Of a DNA stretch of 64,000 nucleotides, positions 36,169 to 42,823 are shown one piece after another. The notes beneath the pieces are model-generated. The model was given only the letters and a program-made list of their open reading frames with translations, did no database searches and was not told where the DNA came from. Source of the stretch: an uncultured Eubacteriales bacterium (GTDB taxonomy: Bacteria; Bacillota; Clostridia; Oscillospirales; Acutalibacteraceae); contig CAKRRH010000001.1 of assembly GCA_934394855.1 (NCBI GenBank), positions 146,429-210,428 of the forward strand. The letters run 5' to 3'. Positions within the stretch are counted from its first letter, which is position 1, and every line of letters begins with the position of its first letter. Position numbers and translations under genes: made by a program.

Positions 36169-38056
36169 TGCTCTCAACCCCTTTCTCTATTTTAAATTCA
36201 TTTGTATCTTCATTATGCTCGCTCTCGATTGCAAGATAATTTTCCGCCTGCCGCTTGAACATGAACGCATATTTCCCGTCCATATTCATGAGCTTCTCGT
36301 GGGAGCCCTCTTCGACCAGCTCGCCGTTTTCAAACATGAAGATGTTATCGGCATTTTTAACGCTGGACAGTCTGTGCGAAATGAAAATCATCATCTTATT
36401 TTCCGATTTACGCAAAATCGTTTCAAACAGCTCATATTCGGCAATCGGGTCAAGAGCGCTTGAGGGCTCGTCAAATACCATTACGCTGTGAGCGTCAGGG
36501 TATGAATCGGAATGGGCAAATGCACGGGCGACCGCCAATTTTTGATATTGTCCGCCCGACAAAACTACGCCGTCCAAATCAAATTCCTTTGTCATCATCG
36601 TGTCAATGCCGTCAGCCAAAGACTCGATTTTATCATACAGTCCGACAGCACGCAATTCATCGACCGCCAACTCCCGTGCGTTTTCAATCTCAAGTCCCAT
36701 TGTGATGTTATCAAGCACCGACATTGCGACCACCTGATAATCCTGAAACGCCGCCGCAAACCGCTTGCGATATTGCTTCAGATTATAGCGGCGAATGTCC
36801 TTGCCGTTTAGCAAAATCGAGCCTTTATTTGGGTCATAGAGCCTGAAAAGCAGCTTGATGAGCGTTGTTTTTCCCGCTCCGTTTTGCCCGACAAACGCAA
36901 CCGACTGAGGCGAAGTTATCTTCAAATTGAGGTGCTTGATGTTATAATTCCCGTCGTTTTTATATGAAAACCAAACATCACGAAACTCAATCGACTTAAT
37001 TTCCTCGGGCATATCGTCACCGTCGCTGTCCTCGGGGATTTTCTCCTCATATGCCAAAAATTCTCTCGCATTTTGAACATAGATTCCGTCGTTATGTATA
37101 TCCATCAGACCGTCGAAAAATTCGATTATCGCCCATGCCGCCGACGACATCATGCTCGTCATCACGGTGATTCCCGCAAGGGTCATTGTGCCTTTGACAA
37201 GTGCTTTATACGCACAATATATCACCATGCCCTCGAAAATCAGAGTGAAGGTGAAAATACATTTTGTCCAGTGCGCCGTGCCCTTCCTCAAAGCATATTT
37301 ATCCGTGATGTCACAGATTTCGTCGACCGCACCCTTATGTTTGCCCTGAATCATGGGGTAAACATCGGTGATTCTCATTTCCTTTGCATATTGATTGAGG
37401 TGCAGAACACGCTGGACATAGGCGATCAGTCGGTTCGGTTTTGTCGTTTCTTTATAAAGCCGCTGATCAAGGTTGTTGAGCCATTTTCCGAAAACAAAAT
37501 TTCCGATCAGCGGGAACACCAAAAATATTGCGATACCCTTGTCGATTGAGAACATGACCGACAGCAAAAATGCGATTCTGACAAGACTTGCGCCGCAGGA
37601 CACCGCCTGTTTGCGTACATTCATAATGCGTTCGGGCGTTCTGTCAAGCGCACGGGTATATTTATTGTAAAATACCGGGTCCTCATAGCACGACAATTCA
37701 ACATTTCCCGCTTTTGTGAACACCTTTTTGTTGATATGCTGAATGAATCTGTGAGTGACAATGTCCTGATAATAGTTAAAGAAAAACCAATCAAGCGCAC
37801 CGGCTAACATCTGAATCATGACAAAACCGACAACAAACATTGCAATTACACCGAAAGGGCTTTCGTTTTCAATTGATTCGACGAGCCACTTCATGTAATA
37901 GGTCGATTCGAGCGCATAAACGATATTCAAAAATATCATAACAAATACATTTATAATCAGGAATTTTTTATCAAACGAAAAGACTTCTTTTATCGAAAAA
38001 ATGCAGTTTTTTATGACCTGAGAGGTCGTAATTTCTTTTTCCTTTTTCTCTTTCAA
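36161..38056 (-). CDS. ABC exporter half-transporter (first of pair)
   Basis: The product has 631 residues with an N-terminal six-helix domain and a C-terminal ATPase: Walker A GQNGAGKTTL, signature LSGGQYQKLAVAR, Walker B MVFDEPSSALDP, and ISHRLSSV. The start is TTG at 38056 after AAAGGAG; an ATG five bases upstream is out of frame and meets TGA at once. The 5' leader of about 350 nt holds a 28-codon ORF, an intrinsic terminator, and a further fold, so expression is probably controlled by attenuation. It overlaps the next gene by a few codons. Confidence 0.91.
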   Translation of the reverse strand: MKEKKEKEITTSQVIKNCIFSIKEVFSFDKKFLIINVFVMIFLNIVYALESTYYMKWLVESIENESPFGVIAMFVVGFVMIQMLAGALDWFFFNYYQDIVTHRFIQHINKKVFTKAGNVELSCYEDPVFYNKYTRALDRTPERIMNVRKQAVSCGASLVRIAFLLSVMFSIDKGIAIFLVFPLIGNFVFGKWLNNLDQRLYKETTKPNRLIAYVQRVLHLNQYAKEMRITDVYPMIQGKHKGAVDEICDITDKYALRKGTAHWTKCIFTFTLIFEGMVIYCAYKALVKGTMTLAGITVMTSMMSSAAWAIIEFFDGLMDIHNDGIYVQNAREFLAYEEKIPEDSDGDDMPEEIKSIEFRDVWFSYKNDGNYNIKHLNLKITSPQSVAFVGQNGAGKTTLIKLLFRLYDPNKGSILLNGKDIRRYNLKQYRKRFAAAFQDYQVVAMSVLDNITMGLEIENARELAVDELRAVGLYDKIESLADGIDTMMTKEFDLDGVVLSGGQYQKLAVARAFAHSDSYPDAHSVMVFDEPSSALDPIAEYELFETILRKSENKMMIFISHRLSSVKNADNIFMFENGELVEEGSHEKLMNMDGKYAFMFKRQAENYLAIESEHNEDTNEFKIEKGVESIG

Positions 38057-38120
38057 ACCATATCTCCTTTCAAAAATAAAACGAATAGCATACTCTCTTT
38101 TTTCACATTTTATATATTAA

Positions 38121-38192
38121 ATCAAGGCTCGACACGACCGTTTAATATTACGGTTAGTTGGGTTTCACCGCAAATCAAACCATTGCCTTGAT
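38121..38192 (-). ncRNA. Unassigned three-way-junction RNA in the ABC leader
   Basis: Read on the minus strand, these 72 bases can form an outer 8-bp stem (ATCAAGGC with GCCTTGAT) enclosing two hairpins: GGTTT/AAACC with an 11-base loop, and ACCGT/ACGGT with an 8-base loop. That is a compact three-way junction between the leader terminator and the ABC start. I do not recognise it as a known riboswitch class. It may be a regulatory element or part of an mRNA fold. Confidence 0.4.
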
Positions 38193-38217
38193 GTTATCGC
38201 AAAAATTGCGGCAAAAA

Positions 38218-38253
38218 ACGCATATTCAGCCGTAATTACAGTCGAATATGCGT
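38218..38253 (-). terminator. Leader terminator (attenuator) of the ABC exporter operon
   Basis: On the minus strand a 10-bp stem (ACGCATATTC, 38244-38253 as read on plus GAATATGCGT, with 38218-38227) is followed directly by TTTTTT. It lies between a 28-codon ORF and the ABC genes, so most transcripts could stop here. Confidence 0.75.
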
Positions 38254-38277
38254 CAAAATCAGCGTAATATTTTTGAA

Positions 38278-38298
38278 TAAAGATTAGAGCAATCTTTA
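38278..38298 (-). promoter_or_regulatory. Hairpin over the leader-peptide stop codon
   Basis: TAAAGATT and AATCTTTA form an 8-bp stem with a 5-base loop. The first arm contains the TAA stop of the 28-codon ORF, so a ribosome finishing the peptide would open it. There is no T run, so it is not a terminator itself. Confidence 0.5.
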
Positions 38299-38382
38299 GA
38301 AAATATCACTAAAACGGGCAACGACTGAAAAAGATGTATTCTCGGTTGAATGAAAGTTTAGTATATTCAAATTATTCAACAT
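38296..38382 (-). CDS. 28-residue leader peptide upstream of the ABC exporter
   Basis: ATG at 38382 to TAA at 38296 codes for 28 residues, starting MLNNLNILNFHSTENT and ending VVARFSDIF. A strong ribosome site (AGGGGGTGA) lies eight bases before the ATG, and a consensus promoter lies just upstream. The peptide has no obvious secretion signal, double-glycine site or cysteine. Position, strong initiation and a following terminator suggest a translated leader that senses ribosome stalling, as BmrB does for bmrCD. An exported signal peptide is the alternative. Confidence 0.55.
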   Translation of the reverse strand: MLNNLNILNFHSTENTSFSVVARFSDIF

Positions 38383-38415
38383 TTTAGTCGTCACCCCCTT
38401 TTTTTCAATAAATAT

Positions 38416-38444
38416 ATATTACTACCCAAAAAATTGTATGTCAA
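38416..38444 (-). promoter_or_regulatory. Promoter of the leader peptide and ABC exporter
   Basis: On the minus strand TTGACA (38439-38444) and TAATAT (38416-38421) are 17 bases apart. Transcription should begin near 38409, only about 10 bases before the leader ribosome site. Confidence 0.75.
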
Positions 38445-38524
38445 GCATTTTTTAACAAAATTCGTTATTATATCATTATTACTGTTACTGCGAAATTATT
38501 GATTTTTATACATAATACACAAAT

Positions 38525-38558
38525 AAAAGCGACAATGTTTATAAACAAAGTCGCTTTT
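38525..38558 (-). terminator. Intrinsic terminator after pyk
   Basis: A perfect 9-bp stem (AAAAGCGAC, 38525-38533 with 38550-38558) with a 16-base loop has a T-rich minus-strand tail. Confidence 0.75.
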
Positions 38559-38580
38559 TATGGCAATATTTAATTCTTAT

Positions 38581-40008
38581 TTATATGCTTTCGCCAATGC
38601 TGTAAACACGAAGCATATTTGTCGAATTTGAACTTTTAAGCGGAACTCCCGATGTCACAACCGCAAGATCGCCGTCCTTGAGTGCGCCCGTCTGTTTTAC
38701 CGCATTTACCGCCATGTCGAACAATTCGTCGGTGCTGTGGGCCTCATTGATAAGTATCGGATAAACGCCCCAACTGAGCGAAAGCTGTCTTACGACCATC
38801 TCGTTCGGTGTGCAGCAGAAAATTGGGTGATATGGGCGGTGAGCCGAAATCATTCGTGCTGTCTGACCGCTCATTGTGACCGTGATGATAGCGGCAGCGT
38901 CAAGGTCGATTGCCGCAGCGCAGGTTGCGTGAGAAATTGCGTCAGACACGCTGCAGGGCGATGTCGGTCTTGAACTGAAAAAGCGCTTGCCATAGTCAAT
39001 GTCGTTTTCGGTACGCTCCGCAATTCTCGCCATATATTCGACCGCCGTGATCGGATATTTGCCTGCGGCAGTTTCACCCGAAAGCATGATCGCCGATGTT
39101 CCGTCATAGATCGCATTTGCAACGTCTGTCGTTTCGGCTCTTGTCGGACGAGGATTATTTATCATTGATTCAAGCATTTGAGTTGCCGTGATTACCTGTT
39201 TGTTCGCCTTATATGCCTTTTTGATAAGCTTTTTCTGAATTACCGGAATTTCTTCAAACGGAATCTCAACACCGAGATCGCCTCGTGCAACCATGATTCC
39301 GTCCGCAGCATTCAAAATTGCGTCAATGTTGTCAACACCCTCAGAATTTTCGATTTTCGCAATGATTCTGACCTTTTCTCCGCCATATGAGTTCAAAACG
39401 CCTCTCATCTGCATGATGTCCTCAGCCGAGCGTGAAAATGATGCTGCAACAAAATCGAATCCGTTTTCAACGGCAAATTTGAGGTCGGCGCAATCCTGTT
39501 CGCTCAAAAACGGCAGGCTAACCTTGCTGTTCGGAACATTGATTCCTTTTCTGTCCTTAACAACACCGCCGTTTTTAACGGTGCATAAAATATCTTCGCC
39601 GTTGACAGAGTCAACGATCAATTCAATCAATCCGTCGTCAATCAAAATTCGGGTGCCTGAACGAACATCGCGAGGCAAGGCTTTGAATGTGATTGAGCCG
39701 ATTTTGTCGGTGCCGACAATGTCTTTTGTCGTAAGAGTAAATTTTTTTCCTTCTTTTAATGTAACAGCACCGTTTTCAAATGTTCTGAGTCTGATTTCCG
39801 GACCCTTTGTGTCGGCAAGCATTGCAATCGGAAGATTAAGCTCTTCACGCAGTTTTTTTATCATGTTTGCCCTGACAGTATGTTCTTCATGCGTCTGGTG
39901 CGAAAAGTTGAAACGAGCGACATTCATGCCTGCAAGCATCATTGAACGCAAAATGTTTTCATCATCTGTCGACGGTCCGAGCGTGCAAATAATTTTAGTT
40001 TTTCTCAT
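38581..40008 (-). CDS. pyk: Pyruvate kinase
   Basis: The product has 475 residues. It starts MRKTKIICTLGPSTDD and has NVARFNFSHQTHEEH, the catalytic lysine region VRIIAKIENSEGVDNID, the MVARGDLGVEIP metal/substrate block and ATQMLESMINNPRPTRAE. The C-terminal domain ends at the normal point, without the extra PEP-utiliser domain of some Bacilli. It converts PEP and ADP to pyruvate and ATP. The start at 40008 follows GAGGAG; the upstream extension crosses the promoter. The gene is monocistronic. Confidence 0.97.
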   Translation of the reverse strand: MRKTKIICTLGPSTDDENILRSMMLAGMNVARFNFSHQTHEEHTVRANMIKKLREELNLPIAMLADTKGPEIRLRTFENGAVTLKEGKKFTLTTKDIVGTDKIGSITFKALPRDVRSGTRILIDDGLIELIVDSVNGEDILCTVKNGGVVKDRKGINVPNSKVSLPFLSEQDCADLKFAVENGFDFVAASFSRSAEDIMQMRGVLNSYGGEKVRIIAKIENSEGVDNIDAILNAADGIMVARGDLGVEIPFEEIPVIQKKLIKKAYKANKQVITATQMLESMINNPRPTRAETTDVANAIYDGTSAIMLSGETAAGKYPITAVEYMARIAERTENDIDYGKRFFSSRPTSPCSVSDAISHATCAAAIDLDAAAIITVTMSGQTARMISAHRPYHPIFCCTPNEMVVRQLSLSWGVYPILINEAHSTDELFDMAVNAVKQTGALKDGDLAVVTSGVPLKSSNSTNMLRVYSIGESI

Positions 40009-40063
40009 AATATAATCATACTCCTCGGTAAAACATAAAATAATAACCAAAAACTTTACCTCA

Positions 40064-40072
40064 ATTATATCA
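40064..40072 (-). promoter_or_regulatory. Extended -10 promoter of pyk
   Basis: On the minus strand TGATATAAT is an extended -10 (TGnTATAAT), about 55 bases before the start codon. I see no good -35. Confidence 0.5.
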
Positions 40073-40155
40073 TAACCCAAAATATTCTAAAAATCAAGAG
40101 AAAAAATGATGAATAAAATTATTTTTTATTATATGTAATTATTTTAAAAAAACAC

Positions 40156-40184
40156 TTGACATTTTGAGAAAAATACAATATAAT
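40156..40184 (+). promoter_or_regulatory. Promoter of tRNA-Pro
   Basis: TTGACA (40156-40161) and TATAAT (40179-40184) are 17 bases apart, about 23 bases before the tRNA. Confidence 0.85.
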
Positions 40185-40206
40185 CTAAGAGTTGAATAAA
40201 TCAAAT

Positions 40207-40283
40207 CGAGGCGTGGCTCAGTTTGGTAGAGCGCTGCGTTCGGGACGCAGAGGTCGCAAGTTCAAATCTTGTCGCCTCGACCA
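40207..40283 (+). tRNA. tRNA-Pro (CGG)
   Basis: A complete cloverleaf. The acceptor CGAGGCG pairs with CGCCTCG, the D arm is GCTC-GAGC, and the anticodon stem CTGCG/CGCAG holds the loop TTCGGGA with anticodon CGG. The T arm contains TTCAAATC, the discriminator is A, and CCA is encoded. It marks the host side of the prophage boundary. Confidence 0.96.
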
Positions 40284-40291
40284 AAATTAAG

Positions 40292-40325
40292 AAAATCCCC
40301 TAACCCTTGCGGTTACGGGATTTTT
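40292..40325 (+). terminator. Terminator after tRNA-Pro
   Basis: AAAATCCC with a TAACC/GGTTA inner stem pairs with GGGATTTTT, giving a long imperfect hairpin with a T run, nine bases after the tRNA. Confidence 0.75.
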
Positions 40326-40494
40326 GCTATATTTGGCTTAAATAAAGGAATTGTGGCACTTTATTTGATTATTATATAATAATATCAATTTTAATATTAT
40401 TACATATTTTTAATATTTTTAAATAAAAAGTTCACACGAAAGTTCACACGAAATATTACGCTTAAACCTTTATTATTGAGCCAAATATCAAAAA
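40321..40494. repeat. Inverted repeat next to the prophage boundary
   Basis: Bases 40321-40348 and the reverse complement of 40467-40494 are nearly the same 28-base sequence (TTTTTG-n-TATTTGGCT...AAATAAAGG), with a few differences. The 118 bases between are very A/T-rich and contain two copies of AGTTCACACGAA (40429-40440, 40441-40452); a third GTTCACAC is at 40499-40506. These could be integrase arm sites around an attachment site. No gene is visible in 40326-40575 beyond this and a terminator. Confidence 0.55.
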
Positions 40495-40511
40495 CTCAGT
40501 TCACACAAAAA

Positions 40512-40544
40512 AAGCCGCCCATCTCGTTTTGAGACAGGCGGCTT
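40512..40544 (-). terminator. Terminator of the phage late operon
   Basis: On the minus strand AAGCCGCC pairs with GGCGGCTT around an inner TCTC/GAGA stem, followed by TTTTTTT. It lies about 30 bases after the last holin gene. Confidence 0.85.
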
Positions 40545-40575
40545 CTTTTTTAGTGATGTAAAATATTATTTTTTA

Positions 40576-40776
40576 TTATTCTTCAACTTCCGGCAATCCG
40601 GCAATGCTTGTCAAAATCGACAACACGCCAGACAGCGCCGCAGCCGAAAGAACAATGCGCCAGTCGACCGATGAGATGACCGCTGATGTGCCGATTGTTG
40701 CAATCGCAGTCTGCGCAACAGTCTTGACTGCTCTGACTGCCGCTGCTTTAATCCATGTTTTGATTTTGTTACTCAT
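40576..40776 (-). CDS. Phage holin, r1t-like
   Basis: The product has 66 residues. The pattern TIGTSAVISSVDWRIVLSAAALSGVLSILTSIAGLPE, read in parts, matches small r1t-type holins with two hydrophobic helices and the VDW turn. Holins open the membrane so that the lysin reaches peptidoglycan. The start at 40776 lies after AAAGGTGG and overlaps the upstream stop region. It is the last gene of the lysis cassette. Confidence 0.85.
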   Translation of the reverse strand: MSNKIKTWIKAAAVRAVKTVAQTAIATIGTSAVISSVDWRIVLSAAALSGVLSILTSIAGLPEVEE

Positions 40777-40777
40777 T

Positions 40778-41089
40778 TTATTCACCACCTTTCTTATTCA
40801 TGATTCTGTCCCATTTGTCATGGACATATGAGTTTTGATGTAGTTCGTTTGAGTATCTGTCATATACTTCATGAGCCAGCTTAAATTGCACTTCGTCCTT
40901 TGCAACGCCGTTTTCGAGGTCACACAAAAAGCCGATTAAAAACATTCGGCATTGCTGCACATCCATTTTTTCAAGTTTCTTAGTAACCGGAGCAAACAGC
41001 TTGTTTAACATTCGTTTTAAAGCGGCAACGATTACGCCGACAGCACCGATGAGCGAGGCAATCAAAATTATGTAGTTTGCAATTTCCAC
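40778..41089 (-). CDS. Small membrane protein of the lysis cassette (probable second holin or antiholin)
   Basis: 103 residues from the GTG at 41089 (GAGGTG seven bases upstream). One membrane helix lies at about 5-25 (YIILIASLIGAVGVIVAAL), followed by a charged helical domain (MLNKLFAPVTKKLEKMDVQ). It sits between the lysin and the r1t-like holin, the usual place for a holin partner. I cannot assign a named family. The longer frame upstream to 41170 overlaps the lysin and lacks a ribosome site. Confidence 0.7.
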   Translation of the reverse strand: MEIANYIILIASLIGAVGVIVAALKRMLNKLFAPVTKKLEKMDVQQCRMFLIGFLCDLENGVAKDEVQFKLAHEVYDRYSNELHQNSYVHDKWDRIMNKKGGE

Positions 41090-41093
41090 ACCC

Positions 41094-41672
41094 TCACACC
41101 TCTTTTGCCGCCGATTTTGCTTTGTTGATTCTTGCCTGTAACTGCTTATCAAAATTTCGGATTGCCTCATAAGCCTGTTGCTCTGTGCAGTTGCTTGGCA
41201 ATTTAATTCCTTTATAAATTGCGATTTTTTTAAGATATGTCATATCGTTTTCCTCTTTTCCGAAATCATTAAAATCAATATAATCGCTCGGTTTAAGCAA
41301 ATTTTTGTTATAATTCCAATCCCAACCCGACTCGACCTCAATATGCAAGTGTCGCCCGGTGGAATTGCCTGTACTTCCCTCAATGCCGACTTTATCACCG
41401 GCTTTGAGTCGCTGACCCTGTTTGACGGCAATACTCTCCATATGCGCCATCAAAATGCATTTTTTGTCGTCAGTATGTATGATGATGTGCTTGCCATATG
41501 CGCCCTCACTGCTCACATAACTCACCGTGCCGCTTGTCGGGGCAACGAGCTGACGGTTATCGTCACCAACCCAGTCCTCGCCTGTGTGGTAGCCCGCCGC
41601 CCATGAGCCTTTTTTCTTAAAGGGCGTTGTCATGTGGCATTTAGCCGTGAATGGACTACGATATTTACTCAT
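41094..41672 (-). CDS. Phage endolysin, M23 peptidase
   Basis: The product has 192 residues. The LytM/M23 zinc motif is complete: GYHTGEDW (HxxxD) and GRHLHIEV (HxH). The domain fills about residues 15-130. The C-terminal 60 residues are helical and basic (QARINKAKSAAKEV) and may bind the wall or stabilise the fold. It should cut peptide bridges in peptidoglycan at lysis. The ATG at 41672 follows GAGGT by eight bases. It is unusual among lysins only in lacking a recognised wall-binding repeat. Confidence 0.88.
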   Translation of the reverse strand: MSKYRSPFTAKCHMTTPFKKKGSWAAGYHTGEDWVGDDNRQLVAPTSGTVSYVSSEGAYGKHIIIHTDDKKCILMAHMESIAVKQGQRLKAGDKVGIEGSTGNSTGRHLHIEVESGWDWNYNKNLLKPSDYIDFNDFGKEENDMTYLKKIAIYKGIKLPSNCTEQQAYEAIRNFDKQLQARINKAKSAAKEV

Positions 41673-41853
41673 TTTCAATTACCTCGTTTTCCGCATTTTT
41701 ATTTTCGATTGCTGTAATAATCGACTGCAAATCGTTGTCATCGATTACATCCTTATCTCGCCAAGCGGCGGCTTGCAGCTCGATTTTATAATCAAGCTCA
41801 TTGCCGACCGCTCCGAGCAATCCGCTCATTACGATATTTTTAAGTGCGCCCAT
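41665..41853 (-). CDS. Small phage protein of unknown function
   Basis: The product has 62 residues with a short hydrophobic N-terminus (MGALKNIVMSGLLGAVGN) and an acidic C-terminus. It overlaps the lysin start by a few bases, so the two are coupled. It sits between tail fibre and lysin, where XkdX-like or lysis-associated small proteins are common, but I see no family match. Confidence 0.6.
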   Translation of the reverse strand: MGALKNIVMSGLLGAVGNELDYKIELQAAAWRDKDVIDDNDLQSIITAIENKNAENEVIENE

Positions 41854-41854
41854 G

Positions 41855-42823
41855 TCAGACTACACCCCCTAACGCCACAATAGCTTTAATTATCGCATTG
41901 CTGTCGATGTGATATTGCGCTGTGATTGCGCTCGGCTCAACAGTCGCAGAACCGTTTACAATAACCGTCATTGTCGGTGCTTTTGAGTCAAATTCTGCTG
42001 TCGTCGTCTGTCCTGTCGCAAACTCACCCGTCACGGTGATGTCGGTCGGAGCGGCATATGCTTCAAACTCCGTTGCAGCGCTGCCGACTTCAAGCATGAC
42101 ATCACTTGCTGTGATGTTGTTATATCCGTTGAAAATGACATTACCCGTTTTTGTTGCGGTAAATGTGACCTTGACTTTGCCATAATCAGCACTTGTTGCG
42201 GTATTTGTGATAGTCGCCCAGCTTGAGTCTTTCAAATTAAACCCGACCTTCGCAACGCTCGAATCGCTCTGTGTCGCAACAAACGACAAGGTATATTTCA
42301 ATCCCGCAATCACCTTGCCGATTGCGCCGGGCTGTGCCTTGTTCGTCCAACCGGTCAGCGTTGCAATATTTTTGCCGTAAATATGTACCGTCGGATTTGT
42401 CAGCACATTGCCGCTCTCATCTGTGTTGCCGCTGATTAACAGCTTGATTTTGTGACTGATTGGAGATATGTTGTCAATCCTTATGCAATTAACACCGCTG
42501 ACATTTCCCACAAAAGCATTGGCATATCCCGACTGCGCCGATTTCAATTCATTTATCGATTCCGCTTGTTTTTCCATGCCCCCCGAAATGCCGCTGACTG
42601 CCGTCCGCAGTGAGCTGAATAATGCACTGTGGGCGTTCGAGTCGGTGTTGTGAGCATTAAGCCCCTTTTCGCGGGCAGTCGCCTCGCTCTGAATTTCATT
42701 TAAAATGTATGGGTGTGCTTCAACATCACTATTGTGGGTGGATGTTGCGTTGTCGGCGTTATCTTCAAATCTTTGTAAGTCCGCAGTTGTAACCACATCT
42801 GTGTCTGTCCATTGTTTACTCAT
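41855..42823 (-). CDS. Phage tail fibre/baseplate appendage protein
   Basis: The product has 322 residues. The N-terminal 100 residues are helical and Ala/Asn/Ser-rich with repeats NATSTHNSDVEAH and GLNAHNTDSNAH, typical of a trimer-forming stalk. The rest is beta-rich (KYTLSFVATQSDSS, KVKVTFTATKTGNVIF), like a carbohydrate-binding jelly roll. It likely contacts the host surface. It overlaps the preceding tail gene by a few bases and has AGGAG before its ATG. Confidence 0.75.
   Translation of the reverse strand: MSKQWTDTDVVTTADLQRFEDNADNATSTHNSDVEAHPYILNEIQSEATAREKGLNAHNTDSNAHSALFSSLRTAVSGISGGMEKQAESINELKSAQSGYANAFVGNVSGVNCIRIDNISPISHKIKLLISGNTDESGNVLTNPTVHIYGKNIATLTGWTNKAQPGAIGKVIAGLKYTLSFVATQSDSSVAKVGFNLKDSSWATITNTATSADYGKVKVTFTATKTGNVIFNGYNNITASDVMLEVGSAATEFEAYAAPTDITVTGEFATGQTTTAEFDSKAPTMTVIVNGSATVEPSAITAQYHIDSNAIIKAIVALGGVV

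Noticed and set aside
38121..38192. Known riboswitch (SAM, c-di-GMP, THF, purine) in the ABC leader
   Set aside because: I compared the junction sequence with the conserved cores I remember; none fits, so I list it only as an unassigned fold.
39293..40015. 240-residue plus-strand frame opposite pyruvate kinase
   Set aside because: It is the antisense shadow of a highly conserved gene, with no ribosome site or promoter and a composition that mirrors the pyk codons.
40400..40510. CRISPR-like repeats (GTTCACAC copies)
   Set aside because: The repeats are too short, the spacing is irregular, and there are no spacers of equal length or cas genes.
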